12,872 bases of DNA. Source: an uncultured Mycoplasmatota bacterium (GTDB lineage Bacteria > Bacillota_I > Bacilli_A > RF39 > UBA660). The notes under the pieces were generated by a model. That model was given only the letters and a program-made list of their open reading frames with translations. It searched no databases and was not told the origin of the DNA. Location: NCBI GenBank assembly GCA_900556025.1, contig USNG01000041.1, forward strand, positions 1-12,872. Reading direction: 5' to 3'. The position numbers were made by a program, and so were the translations under genes. This document shows positions 1 to 8,500 of this stretch, one piece after another; the first letter of the stretch is position 1, and each line of letters begins with the position of its first letter.

Positions 1-905
<905 letters not shown>

Positions 906-938
906 TTTTAATAATTTGATATAGAAAGTCACATTATC

Positions 939-967
939 TTGTTTCCAGAGAACAATTATGGTATAAT
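939..967 (+). promoter_or_regulatory. Promoter-like element immediately upstream of 5S rRNA
   Basis: TTGTTT (939-944) and TATAAT (962-967) are separated by 17 bases. The -10 is preceded by TGG, forming an extended -10 (TGnTATAAT). A start site about 7 bases after the -10 would fall at 974, exactly where the 5S terminal helix begins. It lies in the roughly 70-base 23S-5S spacer. In AT-rich DNA such matches arise by chance, but the spacing and extended -10 are unusually good. Confidence 0.55.
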
Positions 968-973
968 ACATTT

Positions 974-1079
974 AATTGGTGACGATAGCAAAGTGGATAC
1001 ACCTCTTCCCATACCGAACAGAGAAGTTAAGCACTTTAACGGCGAAAATAGTGTAAGCGAAGATAGCAAGTTGCCAATT
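974..1079 (+). rRNA. rrf: 5S ribosomal RNA
   Basis: The ends pair as a terminal helix: AATTGGT (974-980) with GCCAATT (1073-1079). Between them lies the conserved 5S core, CCCATACCGAACAGAGAAGTTAAGC at about 1009-1033, which is diagnostic of bacterial 5S. The length of about 106 nt is shorter than the usual 115-120 nt and resembles the short 5S rRNAs of Mollicutes. The terminal helix is AT-rich, and its end runs directly into a T tract (1078-1086). It sits about 70 bases downstream of the 23S, as in a normal rRNA operon. The exact ends are set from the helix and could shift by one or two bases. Confidence 0.95.
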
Positions 1080-1086
1080 TTTTTTT
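1073..1086 (+). terminator. T tract directly after 5S terminal helix
   Basis: Nine T residues (1078-1086) follow the closing strand of the 5S terminal helix, so the rRNA structure itself could serve as the hairpin of an intrinsic terminator. A second, better hairpin lies about 40 bases downstream (1113-1148) and may be the main stop. Confidence 0.4.
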
Positions 1087-1112
1087 GCACATTTTTATTT
1101 ATATATATGTAT

Positions 1113-1148
1113 AAAAAAACAGTAAAAATATATTACTGTTCTTTTTTT
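1113..1148. terminator. Bidirectional terminator between rRNA operon and lipoprotein gene
   Basis: An 8-bp perfect stem pairs AACAGTAA (1118-1125) with TTACTGTT (1133-1140) around a 7-base loop. Seven T (1142-1148) follow on the plus strand, and seven A (1113-1119) on the other side read as T for minus-strand transcripts. The TAA stop of the minus-strand lipoprotein gene (1133-1135) lies inside the stem. It can serve both convergent units. Confidence 0.75.
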
Positions 1149-1582
1149 ATTATTTTTTTAAGATCTTCTAATTTATATACATCTGTTTTGGTATCTAATA
1201 GTTTATCATTATCTATTAACATTATATATGGTAAGTATCCAGTATAATTATTTAATTCATATGTTGTTTTATATATTTCTTTTTCTTCTTTTGTTATATT
1301 ATCTATTTCTATATAGTATGTTTTTATTTCTTTTTCTAGTTCTTTTAGATTATTTTTTATTTCTTTGCATTTTTTTGATTTATCAGTACATATTATTGTT
1401 AGCGTTTTTTCAGTTTTGGAATCTATTATCCATTCTTTTGTTGTTTCTGGTATATTTTTTTTATCTAAATTTTCTTTTATTTCATTTTTATTATCTAATT
1501 CTTTTGCCTTTTTTAATTCTTCTTGTGTTTGACATGAACATAGTATACTTATACTCATGATTATTAACAACATTTTTTTCAT
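1133..1582 (-). CDS. Thioredoxin-like lipoprotein
   Basis: A 149-residue predicted lipoprotein. Residues 1-16 form a signal peptide (MKK, then a hydrophobic run), and the lipobox is L14-C15-S16-C17, with Cys17 as the lipidated residue. A Lys/Glu-rich linker (about 18-55) leads to a thioredoxin-like domain (about 58-148). That domain has a beta strand ending in C65, a second Cys at 72 (C-x6-C, not the CxxC of true thioredoxins), and a G-Y-L-P-Y segment whose Pro118 matches the cis-proline position. The family would be anchored on the outer face of the membrane. Redox activity is doubtful because the Cys spacing is wrong, so a bacteriocin-accessory-type thioredoxin fold without classical disulfide chemistry is equally possible. 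The ATG has a good AGAGGT ribosome site 6 bases upstream. It is transcribed alone, convergent with the rRNA operon. Confidence 0.75.
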   Translation of the reverse strand: MKKMLLIIMSISILCSCQTQEELKKAKELDNKNEIKENLDKKNIPETTKEWIIDSKTEKTLTIICTDKSKKCKEIKNNLKELEKEIKTYYIEIDNITKEEKEIYKTTYELNNYTGYLPYIMLIDNDKLLDTKTDVYKLEDLKKIIKKEQ

Positions 1583-1599
1583 TTTTTACCTCTATGATA

Positions 1600-1628
1600 A
1601 GTATATTACTTTATTTTTCTTTTTTCAA
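1600..1628 (-). promoter_or_regulatory. Sigma-A-type promoter of the lipoprotein gene
   Basis: Read on the minus strand: TTGAAA (1628-1623), a 17-base spacer, and TATACT (1605-1600). This is close to consensus and lies about 20 bases upstream of the start codon, leaving a short leader with the ribosome site. Confidence 0.7.
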
Positions 1629-1639
1629 TTCTTTATATG

Positions 1640-1672
1640 CTTTTTAAGCACATTTAAAGCCTTTTTAAGACA
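1640..1672. repeat. Short direct repeat upstream of the lipoprotein promoter
   Basis: CTTTTTAAG occurs at 1640-1648 and again at 1661-1669, 21 bases apart (two helical turns), each followed by a similar CAC-containing stretch. The pair lies just upstream of the minus-strand -35. It could be an operator or UP-like element. The sequence is low in complexity, so chance is a real alternative. Confidence 0.3.
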
Positions 1673-1763
1673 CTTTTTTAATTGTTACTTATAAGTTTCT
1701 TTCTTTTTAATTTTATTTCTTTATTACCTTTCTTTTTAAATTGCATATTTTATCATATAGTAC

Positions 1764-1792
1764 TTGAAATTCTAAATTTTCTTTGCTATAAT
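1764..1792 (+). promoter_or_regulatory. Promoter of tRNA-His
   Basis: TTGAAA (1764-1769), a 17-base spacer and TATAAT (1787-1792), with TGC just before the -10 (extended -10). The expected start near 1799-1800 lies about 5 bases before the mature tRNA 5' end, typical of a single tRNA unit. Confidence 0.8.
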
Positions 1793-1804
1793 ATGTGTTG
1801 CTAT

Positions 1805-1881
1805 GGCGCAATTGGTGAAGTGGTTAACACGGCGGATTGTGGTCCCGTTATGCGTGGGTTCGATTCCCACATTGCGCCCCA
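1805..1881 (+). tRNA. tRNA-His (anticodon GTG), CCA encoded
   Basis: A full cloverleaf can be folded. The acceptor stem GCGCAAT (1806-1812) pairs with ATTGCGC (1871-1877). G-1 (1805) is opposite C73 (1878), the identity pair of tRNA-His. The D arm is 1815-1830, the anticodon loop TTGTGGT (1837-1843) holds GTG (1839-1841), the variable loop has five bases, and the T arm is GTGGG/CCCAC around TTCGATT (1854-1870). CCA (1879-1881) is encoded. The last pair of the anticodon stem (31-39) is A1836 against C1844, a mismatch; most tRNA-His genes have A-U there. All other stems are intact, so the gene is probably functional. Confidence 0.96.
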
Positions 1882-1891
1882 TATTGTTAAA

Positions 1892-1946
1892 TAGTCGATG
1901 GTTCGACTAATATAAATTATTGGTTCATTTATTGAATCGATTTTTT
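1892..1946 (+). terminator. Double hairpin terminator after tRNA-His
   Basis: A first perfect hairpin pairs TAGTCGA (1892-1898) with TCGACTA (1903-1909). A second pairs ATTGGTTCA (1919-1927) with TGAATCGAT (1933-1941; two G-U pairs) and is followed by a T run (1941-1946). The second has the form of an intrinsic terminator. Confidence 0.75.
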
Positions 1947-2026
1947 AATATTTATTTTACGTTATTTTTAATTATTTAATTTTAGTTTTAAATATTAAAA
2001 AGAGTCTTTATAATTGTTTTATTATG

Positions 2027-2035
2027 TGTTATACT
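2027..2035 (+). promoter_or_regulatory. Extended -10 promoter-like element in gene-free region
   Basis: TGT followed by TATACT (2030-2035) makes an extended -10. No convincing -35 is seen 17 bases upstream (TTTATA at 2007-2012). A start would fall near 2042, just before the strong hairpin at 2050-2092. No ORF lies between this element and the hairpin. Confidence 0.35.
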
Positions 2036-2041
2036 GTTTAT

Positions 2042-2092
2042 GTATTTAAAGGGCTAGTATAGACTTTATAAAGTTTTATATTAGCTTTTTTT
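2042..2092 (+). ncRNA. Candidate short RNA or attenuated leader
   Basis: From the predicted start near 2042 to the end of the T run is about 50 bases with no coding capacity. It consists almost entirely of one long hairpin: GCTAGTATA (2053-2061) pairs with TATATTAGC (2077-2085), enclosing a self-complementary ACTTTATAAAGT (2063-2074). It may be a small RNA, or the leader of the gene at 2176 ending in an attenuator. No known family is recognised. Confidence 0.25.
2050..2092 (+). terminator. Strong intrinsic terminator without an obvious upstream gene
   Basis: A 9-bp stem (2053-2061 with 2077-2085, one G-U) is extended outward by A/G-T pairs and followed by a run of seven T (2086-2092). The nearest upstream gene, tRNA-His, already has its own terminator at 1919-1946, so this one serves either read-through or a separate short transcript. 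Confidence 0.65.
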
Positions 2093-2159
2093 AATTTTAA
2101 ATTTTTTTTGCATTTATTATAATTTAAAATTTAATTAAGTGTTAATTAGAAATTAAAGT

Positions 2160-2166
2160 AAGGAGA
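2160..2166 (+). promoter_or_regulatory. Ribosome binding site deciding a non-ATG start
   Basis: AAGGAGA matches the anti-Shine-Dalgarno almost perfectly. The only ATG at normal distance (2166) opens a two-codon ORF that ends at once. In the long open frame the candidates downstream are ATT (2170) and ATA (2176), the latter 9 bases away. The next in-frame ATG (2236) is 69 bases away and would remove the first part of a repeated domain. Confidence 0.6.
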
Positions 2167-2175
2167 TGTATTAAA

Positions 2176-2601
2176 ATAAAAAAGATTATTTATCAGGGGA
2201 AAATTGATGGTGACTTTGAAGGTTTTAATGATGGAATGTTATTTGAAACTATGAATGGCCAATTTTGGATTCAAGCTGAATATAAGTATTGGTATCATTA
2301 TGCTTATAATCCAGAAGTTGTAATTTATCAAAAAAATGAAAAATATATTTTATTAGTTGCTGATCAAGAAATACAAGTTTATGAATTATCAAATGTAATT
2401 AAGAGTAATATAGATGGGGAATTTACTGGTTGGGATGGTGATAGTGTGTATACTTTAATGAATGGACAAAAGTGGCAACAATATGAGTATAAATATCAAT
2501 ATAAATATGCTTATTGTCCTAAAGTAGTTATTTATGATGATGGTAATGGAATGGTTATGAAAGTTAATGGAACGTCCATAAGAGTAAAAAGAATTATATA
2601 A
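2176..2601 (+). CDS. Protein of two tandem aromatic-rich domains, apparent ATA start
   Basis: The frame encodes 141 residues from ATA at 2176 and consists of two copies of one roughly 63-residue domain. Copy 1 (about 9-71) and copy 2 (about 78-141) share an IDG(D/E)F(E/T)G start, then MNGQ-x-W, an E-Y-K-Y-x-Y-x-Y-A-Y-x-P block, and V-V-I-Y. I recognise this as a small domain found widely in bacteria as a stand-alone or appended unit; I do not know a proven function. There is no signal peptide or membrane segment, so it is probably cytosolic. The N-terminus reads I/M-K-K-I-I-Y, exactly what an ATG-AAA-AAG start would give, with ATA in place of ATG. Starting at ATG 2236 (121 residues) would cut off conserved residues of copy 1. 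The gene may use a rare start codon or may have lost its start. It is monocistronic. Confidence 0.65.
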   Translation: MKKIIYQGKIDGDFEGFNDGMLFETMNGQFWIQAEYKYWYHYAYNPEVVIYQKNEKYILLVADQEIQVYELSNVIKSNIDGEFTGWDGDSVYTLMNGQKWQQYEYKYQYKYAYCPKVVIYDDGNGMVMKVNGTSIRVKRII

Positions 2602-2745
2602 TAAAAATTCTTTATAACTCTATTATGTTATCGAAAGTATTTCTTTGATTATATACATGTGTTTTGGTTTGTTTTAAAAAAATATTTATAAAATTTTCAC
2701 AATTTGTTAACATTTGAGTACTAATATTTATATTGAGGTGGAAAT

Positions 2746-3939
2746 ATGAAAAAGGAAGAAAAAGAAAACAAAAAAAATAATGAAAATAAAAATACAGAAG
2801 ATGTTGAAGTTGAAGTTATAAAAAATGGTTCGTCTAATGAGTCTAATATTGATAAAAAAATAGATGATAGTTCACCAATAGTAATAAAAAAAACATTATT
2901 TGATAATAAGTGTTTAGTATATTCATTTGTAACTTTTTTAATTTGTTTATGTATATTTGGTTTGTTTTATAAATTTTACTTAAGAAATCTTACTATTGAA
3001 ACTACGAAGACAATTAAAGAAATAACTGTTACTGATACAGGTATTGCGGATGCAGTTGAGAAAGTTTATGATTCAGTTGTTACTGTAAAAAATTATTCTC
3101 GTGGTCAATTATATTCTACTGGAAGTGGTTTTGTATTTAAAACTGATGATAAGTATGGTTATATTTTAACAAATTATCATGTTATTAGTGGTGGAAGTGA
3201 AGTATCTGTCGTATTTACTAATAATAAGGAAGAAAAAGTTACAGTAGTTGGTTATGATGAATATTCAGATATTGCAGTTCTTTCTGTTGATAAATCTAAC
3301 ATTTTAACAACTGCTCAAATTGGTAGTAGTGAAAGTTTAAGAATTGGTGATACTACTTTTGCTGTTGGTACTCCAGTTGATTCTAGTGTTTATTCATGGA
3401 GTGTTACAAGAGGAATTTTGAGTGGAAAAAATAGAATGGTAGAAGTTGATAATTATGTTATGAGTGTACTTCAAACAGATACTGCAATTAACTCTGGTAA
3501 TAGTGGGGGCCCTTTATGTAATTCTAATGGTGAAGTAATTGGTATTACTAATATGAAACTTGCAAGTTCTCAAATTGAAGGTATGGGATTTGCTATTCCA
3601 ATTGAGGATGCTGTTAAAAGTGCAGAATCACTTATAAGTGGTAAAAAAGTTAGTAGACCATATTTAGGTATTAGTATTTATGATGCAAATAATTATTTTA
3701 ATAATAATTCTGGTGTATATGTAGAATCTGTTGAGCAAGGCGGTGCGGCTGATAAAGCTGGAATTAAAAAAGGTGATAAAATCTTAAAGATCGAAAATAC
3801 AGCAATTGAAAATACATCATATTTTAGATATCAATTATACAAATATAATGTAGGTGATAAAATTAAAATTACTGTAGAAAGAGATGGTAGTGAAAAAACT
3901 TTAACAGTTACATTATCAAGTAATAGTGTTAATAATTAA
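2746..3939 (+). CDS. htrA: HtrA/DegP-type membrane-anchored serine protease
   Basis: A 397-residue protein of the HtrA/DegP family, which degrades or refolds damaged exported proteins at the cell surface. A charged, low-complexity cytosolic tail (1-50) precedes one membrane segment (about 57-79). The trypsin-like domain spans about 98-295, with catalytic His145 (TNYHV), Asp175 (SDIAVL) and Ser253 (GNSGGP). One PDZ domain follows (about 303-392; YLGI start, GIKKGDKILKI core). This architecture is that of Gram-positive HtrA-like proteases. The ATG has a GAGGTG ribosome site (2735-2740). The gene appears to be a single unit, converging on the minus-strand metallopeptidase gene across a shared terminator. 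All triad residues are present, so activity is expected. No clear regulator site is visible; stress control is typical of the family but not shown here. Confidence 0.93.
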   Translation: MKKEEKENKKNNENKNTEDVEVEVIKNGSSNESNIDKKIDDSSPIVIKKTLFDNKCLVYSFVTFLICLCIFGLFYKFYLRNLTIETTKTIKEITVTDTGIADAVEKVYDSVVTVKNYSRGQLYSTGSGFVFKTDDKYGYILTNYHVISGGSEVSVVFTNNKEEKVTVVGYDEYSDIAVLSVDKSNILTTAQIGSSESLRIGDTTFAVGTPVDSSVYSWSVTRGILSGKNRMVEVDNYVMSVLQTDTAINSGNSGGPLCNSNGEVIGITNMKLASSQIEGMGFAIPIEDAVKSAESLISGKKVSRPYLGISIYDANNYFNNNSGVYVESVEQGGAADKAGIKKGDKILKIENTAIENTSYFRYQLYKYNVGDKIKITVERDGSEKTLTVTLSSNSVNN

Positions 3940-3943
3940 TAAA

Positions 3944-3975
3944 AAAAACTTAAGATATACAATTCTTAAGTTTTT
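3944..3975. terminator. Bidirectional terminator between htrA and metallopeptidase gene
   Basis: An 11-bp perfect stem pairs AAAAACTTAAG (3944-3954) with CTTAAGTTTTT (3965-3975) around a 10-base loop. The A/T arms provide the U tract in either direction. It lies between the two convergent stop codons. Confidence 0.8.
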
Positions 3976-3978
3976 ATT

Positions 3979-5388
3979 TTATCTTGATAAAGTATTTCTT
4001 TCTATTCCTATTGTTTGACAGTATTCATTTAAATTGTCATAAAATCTATTTGTATCAATATTATATTCTGCTGGTACATCAAACATTATTCTTTCTACAA
4101 GATTATTTGTTAGTTCTAAACATTCATCGTAAGACATATTAGGTGTAATATATTTTTTAAAATACATATTTGTTATATAATCATATATTGGATAATATTC
4201 TTGCTGTTCTATTTCTATTCTATCACTGTGATAGTCGTTAAATTGTGCTTCCATCAATTGTAATATTGATACTGCATAATTATTATTACCATTTTGTTCG
4301 TCTAATTTCTTTGCAAAATAACTTAAACTATGATTCATGTAATCAGATATTTTATAATTATCCATACATTCTAATATCACTGTAAAGTAATTACTTTGTA
4401 ATTGATATGCTATATCTTTTTCATCATAGTCAAATAGACTTACAGCAAATATTGAGTTTAATGCTTCGGAGCATGTTGTTGTGTAAAAATTAAGCCCTTC
4501 ACATTGTGCTCTTAATTGTTTTTCATTATTATCCCAAAAACCTGTTCTTGCAGCGTGACATAATTCATGATAAATTACTTGGTACTCCCAAGTTCCTTTT
4601 TTATAATCATTATCTTTTAAAACATAAATTTTATTTTTGGTTCTTATATAACATCCATATGAATCAGCAGATAAACTTTCTAACATTAATTCGTTTTTTG
4701 TACATTCTACTACTTCTAGTGTTTTAAGATTTTCATATAATATTCTTTTTTCTGCATCTGGTTGTTTTTCATATAAATTATCTATAAATTCATTAATTAG
4801 GTTTTTATATTTTGGTGTAATATTTGTATTATTATTTACAACTTTATGCATTTCATCTGCTGTAACAGTATCATAATCAAGTATTTCTCCTAGATATTCA
4901 TTATCATACACATATGTGTAATTTGCGTAATCACTAGTGAGCATTGTATCTACAACTAATTCTTCCTGAGAATCAACTACATCAAATGATATATGATTTA
5001 TAATATCTCTTTCTGGTTTTTCATATTCTTCGCTATAAGCATATTGTGGTTTTGAATTATCTGCATTATTTAATTGATTTGCAACTTCTTGTATTGTTGC
5101 TTTTGCAAATAGTAATGATACGAGTGATAATGGCACTGCAATTGTTCCTATTAAAATTTTTGGAGCTAATTTTAACTTCTTTTGTTTTTTTTCATCTTTT
5201 TGTATTCTTAAGATGTGTGGTGTATTGCAGAAAATTGAACATATTTCTTTAAATGTTTCTAATGGAATATATTCATATTGATTAGAATCATTTATGTGTA
5301 AAAAAAAGTATTTATTACATTTATCAATAAGCATTACATATTTCTTACTATTATATTTAAATTTCAATAATTCTCTATATTCTTTCAT
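3979..5388 (-). CDS. Membrane-anchored putative zinc metallopeptidase (HExxH)
   Basis: A 469-residue protein of no family that I can name. Residues 1-75 are a cytosolic domain ending in a Lys-rich stretch. One membrane segment (about 77-96) follows, with positive charges on the N-side, so the large C-terminal part (about 100-469) should lie outside. That part contains H274-E275-L276-C277-H278, an HExxH zinc-protease motif on a helix, preceded by hydrophobic Q-V-I-Y. Candidate third ligands are Glu297 and Glu308, 19 and 30 residues after the second His, as in gluzincins. The ATG has an AAGGAG site 5 bases upstream. It is divergent from the T7SS motor gene, with back-to-back promoters in a 123-base gap, suggesting a link to secretion, such as processing secreted proteins or wall remodelling; this is inference. 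An inactive or non-peptidase role cannot be excluded. Confidence 0.7.
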   Translation of the reverse strand: MKEYRELLKFKYNSKKYVMLIDKCNKYFFLHINDSNQYEYIPLETFKEICSIFCNTPHILRIQKDEKKQKKLKLAPKILIGTIAVPLSLVSLLFAKATIQEVANQLNNADNSKPQYAYSEEYEKPERDIINHISFDVVDSQEELVVDTMLTSDYANYTYVYDNEYLGEILDYDTVTADEMHKVVNNNTNITPKYKNLINEFIDNLYEKQPDAEKRILYENLKTLEVVECTKNELMLESLSADSYGCYIRTKNKIYVLKDNDYKKGTWEYQVIYHELCHAARTGFWDNNEKQLRAQCEGLNFYTTTCSEALNSIFAVSLFDYDEKDIAYQLQSNYFTVILECMDNYKISDYMNHSLSYFAKKLDEQNGNNNYAVSILQLMEAQFNDYHSDRIEIEQQEYYPIYDYITNMYFKKYITPNMSYDECLELTNNLVERIMFDVPAEYNIDTNRFYDNLNEYCQTIGIERNTLSR

Positions 5389-5412
5389 CTTTGCTCCTTA
5401 TCTATATATATT

Positions 5413-5442
5413 ATTATATTATAAATTTTTACTTTAAAACAA
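5413..5442 (-). promoter_or_regulatory. Promoter of the metallopeptidase gene
   Basis: Read on the minus strand: TTGTTT (5442-5437), an 18-base spacer and TATAAT (5418-5413), about 25 bases before the start codon. An overlapping second ATTATA (5418-5423) makes the exact -10 uncertain. Confidence 0.5.
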
Positions 5443-5457
5443 TATTATTCATTTTAA

Positions 5458-5486
5458 TTGACAATGATTTTTTCCTAATGTATACT
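5458..5486 (+). promoter_or_regulatory. Consensus sigma-A promoter of the essC unit
   Basis: TTGACA (5458-5463), a 17-base spacer and TATACT (5481-5486): a perfect -35 and a one-mismatch -10. The expected start near 5493 gives a leader of about 19 bases before the GTG start. No operator palindrome is obvious, so expression may be constitutive. Confidence 0.85.
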
Positions 5487-5511
5487 TTAATATGATAGAG
5501 TAGGTGTTAAT

Positions 5512-8500
5512 GTGATAGTATATTTATTTAATGATATATATTTTAATAAAATTAATTTACCTGTTAAGATTAATGGTGTATACCCATTATATTTAAATAA
5601 TAGAGTTTTTTTAGGAAATATTGAAGAGGTCAATGGTTCTTGGAAACTAAATTTGGCTGAAAATATAGTTTATGATGCAGGAAGTAGTTTCAATATTGAA
5701 AATTATTCTAATTTTACTTTAAGAGATGAAAATACCGGAACTATATACTATGTTTATATATTACCAATCTATGATACAACCGTTGGTTATTTCGAAATAA
5801 AAAGTGATAAATTTACAATAGGCAAAAATAATTGTGATTTAAATTACGATTGTAGTTATATAGATGATAAAATTATTACTTTAACATATACGGATAATAA
5901 ATGGAATGCTAAAACTGATGCTAATTGTTTGTTTATTTCTGGTGTAAGAGGTAATGATATAGTATTATTTAATGGGGATTATATTTTTTATTATGGATTG
6001 AAAATATTATTTTTAAATAAATATATAATTATTAATAATATGAATAAAGTAAGTTTATCATCTAGTATATTTGTATTAACACCACTTTCAAACAATTCTC
6101 CTGTAGTAGGAAGAGCAAATGTTGAAGATGATATCCCTTTATTTAGTAAAGATGATTATTATTTTAAATCACCAAGATTTAATTCGGTTATTGAAGAGGA
6201 AAATGTAATAATAGATACACCACCTGATCCTATTACACCAAATGATACTCCTGTAATACTATCTTTGGGTCCTAGACTTACAATGCTTTGTACGTCTATA
6301 ATATCTTTAATTTCTTATATAAATTCATATTTAGATGGAACTGCAACTAAATCAAGATTTATTATGTCTTTAGCAACTGTTTTAGTAATGATAACTGGTA
6401 CTCTTGTATGGCCTTCAGTTACTAGAGTTTATAATAAACATGTGGCAAAGAAAAAAGAGAAGAAACGTCAAGAAAAATATAGAGCTTATCTAGCAAAAAA
6501 GAGACATGAAATAGAACTTATTAAAACAAAGCAACGTCAAATTATAATGGAAGATGCCCCATCTTTAGAAAATTGTAAACTTATAATTGATACTAAACCT
6601 AGGACATTATGGCAAAGAAATATTGAAAATAATGATTTTTTATTAATAAGATTAGGAATAGGAAATGTTAATAGTAATATTAAGATAGATAAACCTAGAG
6701 AACAATTTTCTATGGAAGATGAAGATAATTTATTTGGTGAACTCCAAAATGTTATAAGTGATTCCAAACTTGTTAAAGGTGCACCATTAACTGTTAATTT
6801 GATTGAAAGCAATATTACTGGTATAGTTGGTAATCCTTTATTGGTAAAACAATTTATTGATGGAATTTTTTTACAAATAATGACATTTCATGCTTACACT
6901 GATTTAAAAATAATTGTTTATACAAAAAATGAAAATAAATGGGATTATTTAAAAATATTACCTCATTGTTGGGATAACCAAAAGTCTATTAGATATTTTG
7001 CAACTAATTTAGATGAACTTAATACAGTAACAATTGATCTAGAAAAAATATTTGATGCGAGAGTTGAAAAAGATGAATCTGTTCAATTAGAAAGTGATGG
7101 TTCTGAAGAAGAAAATGTCGATTTGTATAAAAACTATAAACCATATTATTTGATATTTACTGATGATATAAATGCAATTAGAAACGTTTCTTTAATTAAA
7201 AAAATATTAAAGTATAAGAAAAATTTAGGCTTTTCGATGTTAATGTTTAATGATAGATTATCTACTTTACCAAGTGAAACATCAACTTTTATTAATATTG
7301 ATGAGCCGGTTTCTGGTCTTGTAACTAATGAACTTGCAGAAGATAATCAAAAACAATTTACAGCTGAAATTGATAAAAATATTGATATATATGATTGTGC
7401 ACAAAAATTGGCTAATATTCCTATTAACGTTGAAAAGGAAAAATATGAGTTGCCTACTTCTTTATCTTTTTTAGAGATGTATGGTGTTGGAAAAGTTGAA
7501 CAATTAAATATCAGTGAAAAATGGACTAATAATAATCCTGTAAATAGTTTATCTGTTCCTATTGGTGTTGATCAAAATGGTGAGTTATTTAAGATGGATA
7601 TTCATGAAAAGGCTTATGGGCCACATGGTTTAGTTGCTGGTACTACTGGTAGTGGTAAGTCTGAATGGATAATAACATATATTTTATCGTTAGCAATTAA
7701 TTTTAATCCAGATGAGGTACAATTTGTCTTAATAGATTATAAAGGTGGAGGACTTGCTCTTAGTTTTGAAAACTCTGAAATGGGAATTAAATTGCCTCAT
7801 TTAGCAGGTACAATTACTAACTTAGATAAATCTGCAATAAATAGATCTATCGCATCTTTAGAATCTGAGTTAAAAAGACGTCAGTCTATATTTAACGAAG
7901 CTCGTGAAAAACTAAAAGAAGGTTCTATGAATATCTATAAATATCAACAATTTTATAGAAAAGGGTTAGTTAGTGAACCAATGAGTCATTTGCTTATTAT
8001 ATGTGATGAGTTTGCTGAATTAAAACAACAACAACCTGAATTTATGGAACAATTAATTTCTATTTCAAGAATTGGACGTAGTTTAGGTGTACATTTAATA
8101 TTAGCTACACAAAAGCCTAGTGGAGTTGTTAATGATCAAATATGGTCAAACTCTAAATTTAAAGTTTGTTTGAAAGTACAAGATAAAGGTGATTCTAATG
8201 AAATATTAAAGAAACCAGATGCTGCATTTTTAAAACAAACTGGTGCTTTCTACTTAGAAGTAGGTAATGATGATTATTATAATTTAGGGCAATCTGCTTG
8301 GGCTGGTGCTAAGTATTATCCTAGTGATGTATTAAAAAAGAAAATAGATCAGTCTGTTCAATATATAGACAATATTGGAAGAACTATTAATGTTTATGAC
8401 GACATCGATACTGATGTTAAAAAAGAGGATAAAGGTGAACAACTATTAAATATAGTTCAGTATATAGATAGTATAGTAAAAAAAGAAAATTATGTTGAGA

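Noticed and set aside
939..1247. 102-residue ORF across the 5S rRNA
   Set aside because: It spans the 5S gene and terminator region and runs antisense into the lipoprotein gene.
1228..1560. Hydrophobic 110-residue plus-strand ORF
   Set aside because: It is the antisense shadow of the lipoprotein gene; its Leu/Phe/Tyr richness is the complement of Lys/Glu/Asn-rich AT-biased codons, and it has no ribosome site.
1682..1894. 70-residue ORF covering tRNA-His
   Set aside because: It overlaps the full tRNA and its promoter.
2589..2612. AAGAATT/AATTCTT hairpin across the stop of the tandem-domain gene
   Set aside because: The stem is perfect over 7 bp, but no T run follows, so it is not called as a terminator.
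4506..5252. Two plus-strand ORFs inside the metallopeptidase gene
   Set aside because: Antisense shadows of a long gene with a good ribosome site and domain structure.
6537..6812. 91-residue minus-strand ORF inside essC
   Set aside because: Antisense shadow within a continuous 1518-codon gene of a known family.
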